Source: Gammaproteobacteria bacterium
GTDB lineage: Bacteria > Pseudomonadota > Gammaproteobacteria > UBA5335
NCBI GenBank assembly: GCA_011620145.1
Contig: WOZT01000101.1
Location: 1-16,684, forward strand
Reading direction: 5' to 3'
Length of the DNA stretch: 16,684 nucleotides
Part shown: positions 1 to 7,340 of the stretch, piece by piece
Layout of the letters: each line of letters opens with the position of its first letter
Numbering within the stretch: the stretch's first letter is position 1
Notes under the pieces: model-generated
The model's database searches: none
What the model was told of the DNA's origin: nothing
The model's input: the letters and a program-made list of their open reading frames with translations, nothing else
Made by a program: the position numbers and the translations under genes

Positions 1-295
1 CCGCGCGCGCATCGATTTCGTCCCCGCGCAGGAAGTCGAGGGTGCGGGGCTTCGCATCCTGCACTTCCTTCATTTCCTTGAGTACCGACAGACCGCAGCC
101 GGCGCAGCCGAAGCGTTCCTCCTTGCCATCGGGATGGGTCAGGATGAAGCCCACATGGGCATTGGTCATCTCCTTGCCGCACATCCCGCAGGTGGCCGGT
201 TCGTCCGCGCCCTCGGCCGCCTGAACAGCGCCCAGCGGTCCCATCACCAGGCCCAGCACCAGCAGCGCACCCATCATCCAGCGTTTCATCACCAT
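1..295 (-). CDS. NosL-like secreted metal-binding protein (partial, 3' end off window)
   Basis: Ninety-eight codons are visible and the gene continues past the left edge. The N-terminus is a signal peptide (Lys4-Arg5, then a hydrophobic stretch to about residue 22, cleavage probably after VQA near residue 26) with no lipobox cysteine. The mature part has two CxxC pairs: CGMC at C36/C39, with Met38 and Met43, and CAGC at C64/C67. It ends with a D-F-x3-D-E-I-D-A-R segment. A Cys/Met-rich start followed by an IDAR segment resembles the NosL family, periplasmic copper-binding proteins linked to nitrous oxide reductase maturation. Many NosL proteins are lipoproteins; this one seems not to be, so it may be a NosL-like relative with another metallation role. 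The ATG at 295 was chosen because AGGAG lies 8 nt upstream (304-308); the next ATG (289) is too far from it. The gene follows the PAP2 gene on the same strand but has its own candidate promoter. Reading frame is certain; function is moderately supported. Confidence 0.72.
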   Translation of the reverse strand, partial: MVMKRWMMGALLVLGLVMGPLGAVQAAEGADEPATCGMCGKEMTNAHVGFILTHPDGKEERFGCAGCGLSVLKEMKEVQDAKPRTLDFLRGDEIDARA

Positions 296-343
296 GACAT
301 TGTCTCCTGTGGTTTTTGGAGCGTCTTGATCCGCTCCGCACCT

Positions 344-349
344 ATTCTG
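344..349 (-). promoter_or_regulatory. candidate -10 element of the NosL-like gene
   Basis: On the minus strand this reads CAGAAT, 4 of 6 matches to TATAAT. A transcript starting about 7 nt downstream (near 337) would place the ANR/FNR-type box at -41.5, the standard activating position for class II FNR-type promoters. No good -35 hexamer is needed or seen. The spacing is the argument; the hexamer alone is weak. Confidence 0.45.
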
Positions 350-371
350 GCCGCCGCCCGTGCCGCGCCCC

Positions 372-385
372 TTGATCGATGTCAA
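372..385 (-). promoter_or_regulatory. ANR/DNR/FNR-type box upstream of the NosL-like gene
   Basis: The plus-strand sequence TTGATCGATGTCAA matches the Pseudomonas-type ANR/DNR consensus TTGAT-N4-GTCAA exactly and the E. coli FNR consensus TTGAT-N4-ATCAA with one mismatch. Its centre (378.5) is 83 nt upstream of the NosL-like start codon. It overlaps the TGA stop of the PAP2 gene (382-384). Binding by an FNR/CRP-family regulator, and so induction by low oxygen or NO, is inferred. Confidence 0.65.
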
Positions 386-1074
386 GGGCGCTTGATCACC
401 GCATCCACCCCCGCCGCGCCCGCAGTGGGCGGCAGCAGCCGGGCCAGCAGCGCGCAGACCGCATAGACCACGACGCCGGCGAACAGCACATCGCTCAGGA
501 AGTGACCGCCGGCCGCGATGCGCCAAAAGCCGATGACGCCGCCGGTCAGTCCGCCGGCCGCGAGCCAGGCGCGGCGCCGGCGCGGGCAGACAAAGGCCCC
601 GGCCATCGGGAAAAAGCCCAGCGCCGCATCCCCGCTCACGAAGGCGCAGTTGCGCTTGCATTCGTTGACCGGTTGCAGGGGATGGCTGTAGTGTCGCGGC
701 CCCCCGAACTCCTGCACGTAGGTCGGTCGCGCCCGCCCCCAGGTGTCCTTCAATCCCAGATTGACGACCAGTCCCGGACCGAGCAGCAGGGCGACAAGTA
801 AAAATGTCCAGCCGCGACGCGGCAATCCGCGCCAGATGCCGCCCGCGCGGGTGCGCACGATGCCGAGGACAAAGCCCAGCACGGCGCAGGTCCCGGCCAG
901 CCGGATGGCGCGTTTCTGCCACAGGCTGATGGGCTGGTCGGTCCACCAGAACTCGCGCGGCTCCACCAGAAACTGCTGCGCCGTCCACAAATCCAGCGCA
1001 GGCCAGCGCCAGAACAGCGCCCCCAGCACGAGGGTCAGCAGCAGGGCGGGATAAAACGGCAGGGATCGATTCAT
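382..1074 (-). CDS. PAP2-family membrane phosphatase, motif-2 variant (VSGD)
   Basis: A 230-residue membrane protein with about five or six hydrophobic segments and the PAP2 (type 2 phosphatidic acid phosphatase) signature. Motif 1 is K109-x6-R116-P117, motif 2 is V-S147-G148-D149, and motif 3 is R185-x5-H191-x3-D195. Family members remove phosphate from lipid substrates (phosphatidate, undecaprenyl pyrophosphate, lipid A) on the periplasmic side of the inner membrane. The canonical motif 2 is PSGH, whose His acts in catalysis; here it is Asp (GAT codon), while the nucleophile His191 is kept. Two cysteines (C139, C143) flank motif 2. The ATG overlaps the TGA of the upstream glycosyltransferase (ATGA, 1071-1074), so the two are translationally coupled. 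The frame stays open upstream to 1416, but that is antiparallel-frame shadow inside the glycosyltransferase. The substrate cannot be named; an LpxE/LpxF-like lipid A phosphatase is one possibility. Confidence 0.85.
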   Translation of the reverse strand: MNRSLPFYPALLLTLVLGALFWRWPALDLWTAQQFLVEPREFWWTDQPISLWQKRAIRLAGTCAVLGFVLGIVRTRAGGIWRGLPRRGWTFLLVALLLGPGLVVNLGLKDTWGRARPTYVQEFGGPRHYSHPLQPVNECKRNCAFVSGDAALGFFPMAGAFVCPRRRRAWLAAGGLTGGVIGFWRIAAGGHFLSDVLFAGVVVYAVCALLARLLPPTAGAAGVDAVIKRP

Positions 1075-2561
1075 GGTGGGACGCTCGGGGTGGGGTAGCC
1101 GGTGAATCCTTGCAGGCGGTAAACGCCATAGACCGCCTCGCGTCCATTGCCCTGCGGCCGGCGCACCGGCCCCAGTGATTCGCCATGGGCAAAGGACGCT
1201 CGGATCGGCGCGGTCCGGGCCGGATCGGCAATCAACAGCCACGTTGTGCAGGGGGTATGGGCCAGGTCGGCGGTGAGGTCGAAGTGATCCCGGATCGGCC
1301 CCGGCGGGTGCCACTTCACCACCGGCGCCGGGCGCGGACGGGCGTAATAGGCCAGGGCGGCCGCCGTGCTCCGGTCGGTGGTCAACAGGCAGGCGGCGGG
1401 CGCGCTCCGGCGCCATTCGGCGACCTGAAGGCCCAGGGTTTCCCAGCCACGCAGCCGCCGCAGGGGATCGGCGCGCAACGGGAAGTGGGCCTGATCGCCG
1501 CCCCAGCGCAGGATGCCATAGGCCAGCAGTGCACCCAGCAGGGCGTTGAACAGGAGCGTGGCCAGCAACAATCGGCGCCAGGGGCGCATCATCAGCCAGC
1601 GCGCCGCCAGAATCACTCCGGCGACATGGGCGGTCACCGCCCAGTTGGCGTTGGCGCCGGCCACCAGGGCCAGCCCGGCGTAAAACAGCAGCGGCGGCCA
1701 GGTGAGCCAGGCCAGCAGTCCTGCCGGGTTGTTGTCGCGCAGGGACGTCGTGGCCAGCGCGGCCCCCAGGCCCAGGAATGCGCCCGGCCCCAGCAGCGCG
1801 GCCTGGCTGGCAATGAAGCCCAGCATGCGCAGGGGGTCGGTATGCGCGGCGGTCAGGCCGGCATTGTCGGAGGTATGTTGATAACTGACGAAGTCATGCG
1901 CGATGTTCCAGGCCAGATTGGGGGCATAGACAGCCGCAGCGACGGCCAGGGCCAGGGCTTCTCCCCATCCTGGCCGACGCCTGCTGCTGAGGACATGCCC
2001 CAGCCAGCCGACCAGGAAAAACGCCATGGCGTATTTGGACAGCAGCCCGAAACCCAGCGCCAGGCCCAGCGCAGGCCACCAGAGACCACCCCGTTGCTCG
2101 GCCTGGATCAGGGCGTACAGCGCCGCGCTCCAGCACAACAGCAGCGGCACGTCGGTGGAGATCAGGAAGCTGGAAAAACTCACCGCCGGCAAGCTGGCAT
2201 ACAGCAGCGCCGCCCCCACGCCCACGCGCGGGCCGTACAGTGCCCGGCCGGCGAGGAAGATGAAGCCTGCCGTGCCGCCATGCAGCAGGGGCGATGCCAG
2301 CCGCACCCCCCATTCCCCATCCCCGGCCAGGGCGGTGGTGAGGGCAATCACCCAGGCAATGACGGGCGGCTTGGAGTAGTAGCCGAAGTCCGGGGTGGTG
2401 GACCACAGCCAGTACTGGGCCTCGTCCACGAACAGATCCAGCGGGGATGCCGCCAGCAGGGCGATCCGGAGCGCGGTGAGAGCCACCAGGATGCCCAGCA
2501 GGGCGCTGAGTGTCGGCTCACCGCCATGATGCTGCGGTCTGCCCCTGCCATTCGCCTGCAT
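1071..2561 (-). CDS. ArnT/PMT-like GT-C glycosyltransferase (496 aa)
   Basis: A polytopic inner-membrane protein of 496 residues with many hydrophobic segments. The first periplasmic loop carries the D46-E47-A-Q-Y-W motif, followed by G-Y-Y-S-K-P-P (60-66) and a second acidic site, S-T-D137-V-P. These are hallmarks of the PMT_2/GT39-GT83 superfamily, which transfers a sugar from a polyprenyl-phosphate donor to lipid A, protein or another lipid at the periplasmic face. The C-terminal part after about residue 370 is a smaller soluble domain. The ATG at 2561 has GGAGGAA 9 nt upstream (2571-2577). It is the first gene of a minus-strand pair with the PAP2 phosphatase and is divergent from a second glycosyltransferase of a different subtype. 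No donor-sugar synthase (dolichol-phosphate mannose synthase type) lies in the window, so sugar and acceptor are unknown. Confidence 0.88.
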   Translation of the reverse strand: MQANGRGRPQHHGGEPTLSALLGILVALTALRIALLAASPLDLFVDEAQYWLWSTTPDFGYYSKPPVIAWVIALTTALAGDGEWGVRLASPLLHGGTAGFIFLAGRALYGPRVGVGAALLYASLPAVSFSSFLISTDVPLLLCWSAALYALIQAEQRGGLWWPALGLALGFGLLSKYAMAFFLVGWLGHVLSSRRRPGWGEALALAVAAAVYAPNLAWNIAHDFVSYQHTSDNAGLTAAHTDPLRMLGFIASQAALLGPGAFLGLGAALATTSLRDNNPAGLLAWLTWPPLLFYAGLALVAGANANWAVTAHVAGVILAARWLMMRPWRRLLLATLLFNALLGALLAYGILRWGGDQAHFPLRADPLRRLRGWETLGLQVAEWRRSAPAACLLTTDRSTAAALAYYARPRPAPVVKWHPPGPIRDHFDLTADLAHTPCTTWLLIADPARTAPIRASFAHGESLGPVRRPQGNGREAVYGVYRLQGFTGYPTPSVPP

Positions 2562-2642
2562 CCCTTGGTCTTCCTCCCCCTGGGTTTGGTCATCGCCCTT
2601 TCACATGGCGGCGCTAGGCTAACGCCCTTTCGCGACGATTCC
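2562..2642. other. divergent intergenic region between two glycosyltransferase genes
   Basis: These 81 bp must hold the 5' signals for both glycosyltransferase-PAP2 pairs unless transcription enters from further away. I see a good ribosome binding site for the minus gene but no convincing -35/-10 pair on either strand. A TAGGCT at 2615-2620 could be a poor plus-strand -10. A 9-bp direct repeat lies in the middle and is listed separately. Confidence 0.6.
2594..2631. repeat. 9-bp direct repeat CGCCCTTTC, two copies
   Basis: CGCCCTTTC occurs at 2594-2602 and 2623-2631, a 29-bp period, or nearly three helical turns. On the minus strand the copies read GAAAGGGCG. Both copies are preceded by A-x and followed by x-C. 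They sit between the two divergent start codons, where paired operator half-sites might lie. The repeat is visible; any regulatory role is speculation. Confidence 0.4.
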
Positions 2643-4292
2643 ATGAAACCCGCCATGTCCGTCCCGCCCCTCTTTCCGCTGCGCCGCTGTGGCCCGTGGC
2701 TGCTCCTGCTGCTGGCCGGCCTGGCGCTGTTGCTGCCGGGGTTTGCCACCTTGCCGCCCACGGATCGCGATGAGTCCCGCTTCGCCCAGGCCAGCCGCCA
2801 GATGCACGAGGATGGGGACTATCTGCATATCCGTTTCCAGGACCGGCTGCGACTGAAGAAACCCCCCGGCATCTATTGGCTGCAAAGCGCGACGGCGGGT
2901 TTGGCGGGGAGCGGCTGGGCCAATCCCATCTGGCCCTACCGGCTGCCGTCCCTGTTGGGTGCGCTGGCGGCCGTGCTCGCAACCGCCGCACTCGGCGCCC
3001 GCATGGGGGATGGGCGTGCGGGCGTGTGGGCCGGCGCGCTGCTGGCGATGACCGTGTTGCTGGGGGTGGAAGCCCGGCTGGCCAAGACGGATGCGGTTCT
3101 GCTGGCGGGGGTGGTGGCGGCCCAGGCAGCCCTGTGGTCGCTCTACCGCAGTCATCGGGAAGCCCGCCCACCGAGCCTGGCGGCGGTGCACGGGTTCTGG
3201 ATCGCCCAGGCGGCCGCCATTCTGGTCAAGGGCCCCATCGCCCCGCTGGTTTCCGGCTTGACCCTATTGGTCTTGGGTGTCGTGGATCGGGACGGGCGGA
3301 TCTGGCGCGCGGTGGGGCCGCGTTGGGGACTGTTCTGGCTGGCATTGCTGGTGCTGCCCTGGCTGCTGGCCCTCAACAGCGCAACCGATGGCGCCTTCCT
3401 GGCCGAGTCCCTCGGGCGGGATCTGCTGGCCAAGGTGGGCAGCGGCCAGGAATCCCATGGCGCGCCGCCCGGCACTTACCTGATGCTGGCGCCCCTCAGC
3501 CTGTGGCCGACCATCCTGCTGCTGCCGCCCGCTCTGCTGTGGGCCTGGCGCCAGCGCGCGCAGGCGGCGCCACGCTTCCTGCTGGCCTGGGCGCTGCCGG
3601 TTTGGCTGATGTTTGAGCTGATACCCACCAAACTGCCCCATTACATCCTGCCGACGCTGCCGGCGCTGTGCCTGATGGCGGCGCTGGCCACGCGCCCAGG
3701 GGAAGCGGCGACACCCCGGTGGGCGTGGCGCTTCGGGGTGGGCTTGTGGGCCTTGGGCGCCCTGGTCTGGCTGGGGGTGGTGGGCATTCTGCCCGCGTGG
3801 CTGCAAACGCTGGACGGGGTCACGCTGGCGCTGGCGGGGGGCTTGTTGGGCGCCGCCGCGCTGCTGCTGTACTGGGGCCGGACCCGCACGGCGCTGGGAT
3901 TGGGCGCCCTGGTGCCGGCCGGGGTGATCATGGGCCTGTTGCTGCCCCATCTGGATGGCTTGTGGCCCAGCCGCGAGGTGGCGCGGCAACTGGAGCGGCT
4001 GGGGGTGTCGACGCCGCTGATTGCGGCCGGTTATACCGAGCCCAGCCTGGTGTTCTGGACCGGTCGCGAAACGACGCTGGTGAGCGAAGGGCGGCAGGCC
4101 GCCCAGCTTGCATTGGCCACGCCGGGGCGGCCGGTGCTGGTGAATGCGCGCACCGAGGCGGACTTTCTGGCCGCGGTGGCGGCCGGGGGCGCCAAGGCCG
4201 AGCGACAGGCGGAAATCCGCGCCTACGATCTGAACGGCGGCGGCCCCCTGCGCCTGACGCTCTATCAATTGCCGGGGAGGGAGGCGCCATGA
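2643..4292 (+). CDS. ArnT-like GT-C glycosyltransferase (549 aa)
   Basis: A polytopic inner-membrane protein. After a first membrane segment (about 17-33) comes the periplasmic-loop motif D41-R-D43-E44-S-R-F-A-Q-A, then a K72-K-P-P-G-I-Y-W-L-Q motif and a second acidic site, A-K-T-D140. This pattern is typical of ArnT (lipid A aminoarabinose transferase) and the wider COG1807 group, which use undecaprenyl-phosphate sugars as donors. A soluble C-terminal domain (about 440-549) with G-Y-x-E-P-S-L-V-F-W is also typical of ArnT-like proteins. The ATG at 2643 was chosen over the in-frame ATG at 2655; neither has a clear Shine-Dalgarno sequence. The frame remains open far upstream (to 1185), but that part is antisense to the minus-strand glycosyltransferase. 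The gene overlaps the downstream PAP2 gene by ATGA. No arn pathway gene is present, so aminoarabinose transfer is not implied. Confidence 0.88.
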   Translation: MKPAMSVPPLFPLRRCGPWLLLLLAGLALLLPGFATLPPTDRDESRFAQASRQMHEDGDYLHIRFQDRLRLKKPPGIYWLQSATAGLAGSGWANPIWPYRLPSLLGALAAVLATAALGARMGDGRAGVWAGALLAMTVLLGVEARLAKTDAVLLAGVVAAQAALWSLYRSHREARPPSLAAVHGFWIAQAAAILVKGPIAPLVSGLTLLVLGVVDRDGRIWRAVGPRWGLFWLALLVLPWLLALNSATDGAFLAESLGRDLLAKVGSGQESHGAPPGTYLMLAPLSLWPTILLLPPALLWAWRQRAQAAPRFLLAWALPVWLMFELIPTKLPHYILPTLPALCLMAALATRPGEAATPRWAWRFGVGLWALGALVWLGVVGILPAWLQTLDGVTLALAGGLLGAAALLLYWGRTRTALGLGALVPAGVIMGLLLPHLDGLWPSREVARQLERLGVSTPLIAAGYTEPSLVFWTGRETTLVSEGRQAAQLALATPGRPVLVNARTEADFLAAVAAGGAKAERQAEIRAYDLNGGGPLRLTLYQLPGREAP

Positions 4293-5080
4293 TGTCCCTT
4301 CGGATCCGGGGCGGAGGGCGGCAGGCGTCGCGAGCGGTTCGGCGCCACTGGGCCGCTGGGCTGTTGGCTGTGGCCGGGGTGATGGCGCTTTGCGTGCTGT
4401 GGATCGATGTCCCATTGGCCTGGTACTTTCGGCGCAATACCCTGTTCTTCGATGGCTTTGCCGCGCTGATCACGCTGTGGGGGGACTCGCGCTGGGCGCT
4501 TTCCATCAGCCTGCTGGGTTGGGGTTTGGGGCGGATCGTTGGCCGCCGTCTTGCCGATCCGCATGGGAAAGAACGCGCGCGGCGACTGGCGCTCGCCTGT
4601 GGTTTCGTGTTCGTGAGCGTGGCCAGTTCGGGCTTGCTCGTGAACGGGCTCAAATTCCTGTTCGGACGCGCCCGTTTCAACGCCTTGATGCTGCGGGGGG
4701 AGTACGGGTTTTATTTTTTCCAGGCCGGCTATGACTTCAGTTCCTTTCCCTCCGGCCATGCCAACACGGCCATGGCGCTGGCCTTTGCCCTGGGCTATCT
4801 GTGGCCACGGGGGCGCGCATTGCTGTTGCTGGCGGGGTTCATGCTGGCGTTGAGCCGGGTGGTGGTGACCGCCCATTACCTGAGTGATGCCCTGGCGGGC
4901 GGCTTGCTGGGCTGGTGGACCACCCAGTGGTGGCGTCTATGGTTTCAACGCCGGTATGGGTTGTTTGCGCCGACTGCGGCCGTTGCGGCTGAGCCAGCTG
5001 CCGTTCAGTGCGTGAGTCCGGAGGAGGGCGGCGTAGCGTCGACCAGCAACTGGCCCACGTCCACCGCGTCAAAACCGTAG
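4289..5080 (+). CDS. PAP2-family membrane phosphatase, canonical PSGH (263 aa)
   Basis: A membrane phosphatase of the PAP2 superfamily with about six hydrophobic segments. Motif 1 is K122-x6-R129 followed by Phe130 rather than the usual Pro, motif 2 is P154-S-G-H157, and motif 3 is S189-R190-x5-H196-x3-D200. The catalytic Lys, both Arg and both His are all present, so activity on a lipid phosphate or pyrophosphate at the periplasmic face is expected. The ATG at 4289 overlaps the TGA of the glycosyltransferase (4289-4292) and follows a purine-rich GGGGAGGGAGG. A second ATG directly follows (4292), so the first or second Met may be used. The C-terminal tail after about residue 218 is hydrophilic, and its last 25 codons are antisense to the 3' end of hslO. 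It may act with the adjacent glycosyltransferase on the same lipid or recycle its polyprenyl carrier; the substrate is unknown. Confidence 0.87.
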   Translation: MMSLRIRGGGRQASRAVRRHWAAGLLAVAGVMALCVLWIDVPLAWYFRRNTLFFDGFAALITLWGDSRWALSISLLGWGLGRIVGRRLADPHGKERARRLALACGFVFVSVASSGLLVNGLKFLFGRARFNALMLRGEYGFYFFQAGYDFSSFPSGHANTAMALAFALGYLWPRGRALLLLAGFMLALSRVVVTAHYLSDALAGGLLGWWTTQWWRLWFQRRYGLFAPTAAVAAEPAAVQCVSPEEGGVASTSNWPTSTASKP

Positions 5081-5877
5081 TCGCGCCCGCAGAACTCACA
5101 GGTCACCGTCACCCCGCCCTGTTCGCGCAGGATGTCCTGCAATTCCGCCTCGCCCAACTGGCGCAGCATGGTCGCGACACCCTCGCGCGAGCAGCGGCAG
5201 CGAAAACTCACCGGCGTGGGGTCGAACAGGCGGATGGTCTCTTCGGCGAATACCCGCCGCAACAGCGTCTCGACCGGCCATTGCAGCAATTCCGCTGAAC
5301 TCAGGGTATCGAGCAGGTGGTTGCAGCGATTCCAGGCATCCTCGTCGGGCGAGTCCCCCGGCATGCGCTGCAACAACAGGCCGACCACCGCGTGCGCGTC
5401 ACCGGCCAGTAGCAGCCGCGCGGGCAGTTGCTCGGACTGGGTGAAGTAATGCTCGATGGCGCCGGCCAGGTCATCGCCGGCGAGCGGCACCACCCCCTGA
5501 TAGCGTTCGCCCGGCTTCTGGCCTTCCAGCGCCAGCAGCAGCCGGCCGTTGTCGCCAAAGTCGAGCTGCTCGGCGGGCAGGTCCTGGTCGTAGCGGGCGG
5601 TGGCGCGCAGATGCAGGTGGTGATCGCACTGGGCCAGCAGCAGGCGCAGGGGGCCGTCGCCTTCCACTTGCAGATTGAGCCGCCCCTCGAACTTGATGCC
5701 AGCGGTCAGCAGGGCAGCGGCGGCCATGGATTCTCCCAGCAACCGGCGTACCGGCGCGGGATCCGTCCGGCGCGACTGCGCTTCCTCCCAGGTGGCTTCC
5801 AGGCGCACCCACTGGCCGCGGATCGGAAAATCCTCGAACAGGAAGCGGTACAGCCGATCGCCGTCGCTGCTGTTCAT
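5005..5877 (-). CDS. hslO: Hsp33 redox-regulated holding chaperone
   Basis: A cytoplasmic chaperone of 290 residues, the usual family length. The N-terminal substrate-binding core (1 to about 180) is followed by the redox switch with the four conserved zinc ligands in the C-x-C and C-x-x-C pattern: C227 and C229 (F-R-C-R-C-S), then C260 and C263 (C-E-F-C-G). In the known proteins, oxidation releases zinc and forms disulfides, which activates binding of unfolding proteins under oxidative plus heat or bleach stress. The ATG overlaps the stop of gatB (ATGA, 5874-5877), so it is probably translated by coupling as the last gene of the gatCAB transcript. Its final 76 bp overlap the convergent PAP2 gene. 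Confidence 0.96.
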   Translation of the reverse strand: MNSSDGDRLYRFLFEDFPIRGQWVRLEATWEEAQSRRTDPAPVRRLLGESMAAAALLTAGIKFEGRLNLQVEGDGPLRLLLAQCDHHLHLRATARYDQDLPAEQLDFGDNGRLLLALEGQKPGERYQGVVPLAGDDLAGAIEHYFTQSEQLPARLLLAGDAHAVVGLLLQRMPGDSPDEDAWNRCNHLLDTLSSAELLQWPVETLLRRVFAEETIRLFDPTPVSFRCRCSREGVATMLRQLGEAELQDILREQGGVTVTCEFCGRDYGFDAVDVGQLLVDATPPSSGLTH

Positions 5878-7313
5878 TCGGCATCCAGCTTGCGGCGCAA
5901 CAGCTCGTTGAGCTGGGCGGGATTGGCCTTGCCGGCGGTGAGCTTCATGGCCTGGCCGACGAAAAAGCCGAACAGCTTGTCCTTGCCGGACCGGTACTGG
6001 GCGAGCTGGGCCGGATTGTCGGCCAGGATCTGATCGATCATGGCTTCGATGGCGCCGGTGTCGGTGATCTGGCGCAGGCCCAGCCGGTCGATGATGGCGT
6101 CGGCCTCGCCGCCCTCGGTCCAGAGCACCTCGAACACCTGCTTGGCGAGTTTGCCGGAGATGGTCTGGTCGCTGATGCGCACCAGCATGCCGGCCAGTTG
6201 CGCGGTGCTCACCCGGCTTTCAGTAATGTCGAGGTTCTCTTCGTTGAGCCGGGCCGCCAGCTCGCCCATCACCCAGTTGGCCGCCAACTTGGCATCGGCG
6301 GGCGCTTGGGTGACCAGTTGTTCGTAGTAGTCGGCCAGCTCACGGGTCGTGGTCAGCACGGCGGCGTCGTAGTCGGGCAGGCCGTACTGGCTGACGAAGC
6401 GGGCACGCCGGGCATCGGGCAGCTCCGGCAGGGTGGCGCGCACGGTGCTGATGAAGGCGGGCTCGATCATCAGCGGCAGCAGATCCGGGTCGGGGAAGTA
6501 ACGGTAATCGTTGGCTTCCTCCTTGCTGCGCATGGTGCGGGTCTCATCCTTCACCGAATCGTACAGTCGCGTTTCCTGCACGATCTGGCCGCCGCTTTCG
6601 AGCACGTCGATCTGGCGCTCGACCTCGAAATTGATGGCGCGCTCCACGAAACGGAAGGAGTTGAGATTCTTGATTTCGCAGCGGGTGCCCAGACGGGTTG
6701 CGCCGCGCGGGCGTACCGAGACGTTGGCGTCGCAGCGGAACGAGCCTTCCTGCATGTTGCCGTCGCAGATTTCCAGATAGCGCACCAGGGCGTGCAGCTT
6801 TTTCATGTAGGCGACCGCTTCCTTGGCCGAACGCATGTCCGGCTCGGAGACGATTTCCAGCAAGGGCGTGCCGGCGCGGTTGAGATCGATGCCGGTCAGG
6901 CCGTGGAAATCCTCATGCAGGCTCTTGCCGGCGTCCTCTTCCAGATGGGCGCGGGTGATGCCCACGCGTTTGTGGCCGCCGTCCTCCAGGTCGATATCCA
7001 GATGACCACCACTCACCACCGGCAGCTCGAACTGGCTGATCTGGTAGCCCTTGGGCAGGTCGGGGTAGAAGTAGTTCTTGCGTGCGAACACCGAGCGCGG
7101 CGCGATCTGCGCGTCCACCGCCAGACCGAATTTGACGGCCATGCGCACCGCCGCCTCGTTGAGCACGGGCAAGGTCCCCGGATAGCCCAGGTCGATGGCG
7201 CAGGCCTGGGTGTTGGGCGCGGCGCCATAGCGGATGGCGGCGCCGGAGAAAATCTTGCTTGTTGTGGCGAGCTGGGCGTGGATTTCCAGCCCGATCACGA
7301 CTTCCCATTCCAT
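5874..7313 (-). CDS. gatB: Asp-tRNA(Asn)/Glu-tRNA(Gln) amidotransferase subunit B
   Basis: A 479-residue protein, full family length, starting with the characteristic V-I-G-L-E-I-H motif. GatB binds the mischarged Glu-tRNA(Gln) or Asp-tRNA(Asn) and carries the kinase site that activates the misacylated carboxylate with ATP. It then accepts ammonia tunnelled from GatA. Family landmarks seen include [24 protein letters not shown] and E-I-K-N-L-N-S. The C-terminal helical YqeY-like tail domain is also present (about residues 330-479). The ATG at 7313 has GAGGAA 7 nt upstream. It lies 27 bp after gatA and overlaps hslO by 4 bp. Confidence 0.98.
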   Translation of the reverse strand: MEWEVVIGLEIHAQLATTSKIFSGAAIRYGAAPNTQACAIDLGYPGTLPVLNEAAVRMAVKFGLAVDAQIAPRSVFARKNYFYPDLPKGYQISQFELPVVSGGHLDIDLEDGGHKRVGITRAHLEEDAGKSLHEDFHGLTGIDLNRAGTPLLEIVSEPDMRSAKEAVAYMKKLHALVRYLEICDGNMQEGSFRCDANVSVRPRGATRLGTRCEIKNLNSFRFVERAINFEVERQIDVLESGGQIVQETRLYDSVKDETRTMRSKEEANDYRYFPDPDLLPLMIEPAFISTVRATLPELPDARRARFVSQYGLPDYDAAVLTTTRELADYYEQLVTQAPADAKLAANWVMGELAARLNEENLDITESRVSTAQLAGMLVRISDQTISGKLAKQVFEVLWTEGGEADAIIDRLGLRQITDTGAIEAMIDQILADNPAQLAQYRSGKDKLFGFFVGQAMKLTAGKANPAQLNELLRRKLDAE

Positions 7314-7340
7314 TGCGCGGTTCCTCGAAGCTCGGGACGG

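Noticed and set aside
369..388. Hairpin CCCTTGA/TCAAGGG as a transcription terminator for the minus-strand PAP2 gene
   Set aside because: It overlaps the stop codon, has no following T-run on the minus strand, and its core is better explained as a palindromic ANR/FNR-type binding site.
1075..1416. Upstream extension of the 230-aa PAP2 protein by 114 codons
   Set aside because: The extension lies within the glycosyltransferase coding region in another frame and is Pro/Arg/Gly-rich; the ATG at 1074 with the ATGA overlap matches the family start.
1185..2642. Plus-strand frame open from 1185 and continuous with the 549-aa glycosyltransferase
   Set aside because: The upstream part is antisense to the minus-strand glycosyltransferase, is Gln/Gly/Arg-rich with no domain pattern, and the family N-terminus fits the start at 2643.
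4911..4918. Chi-like octamer GCTGGTGG
   Set aside because: A single copy in GC-rich coding sequence, and the E. coli Chi sequence need not apply to this organism.
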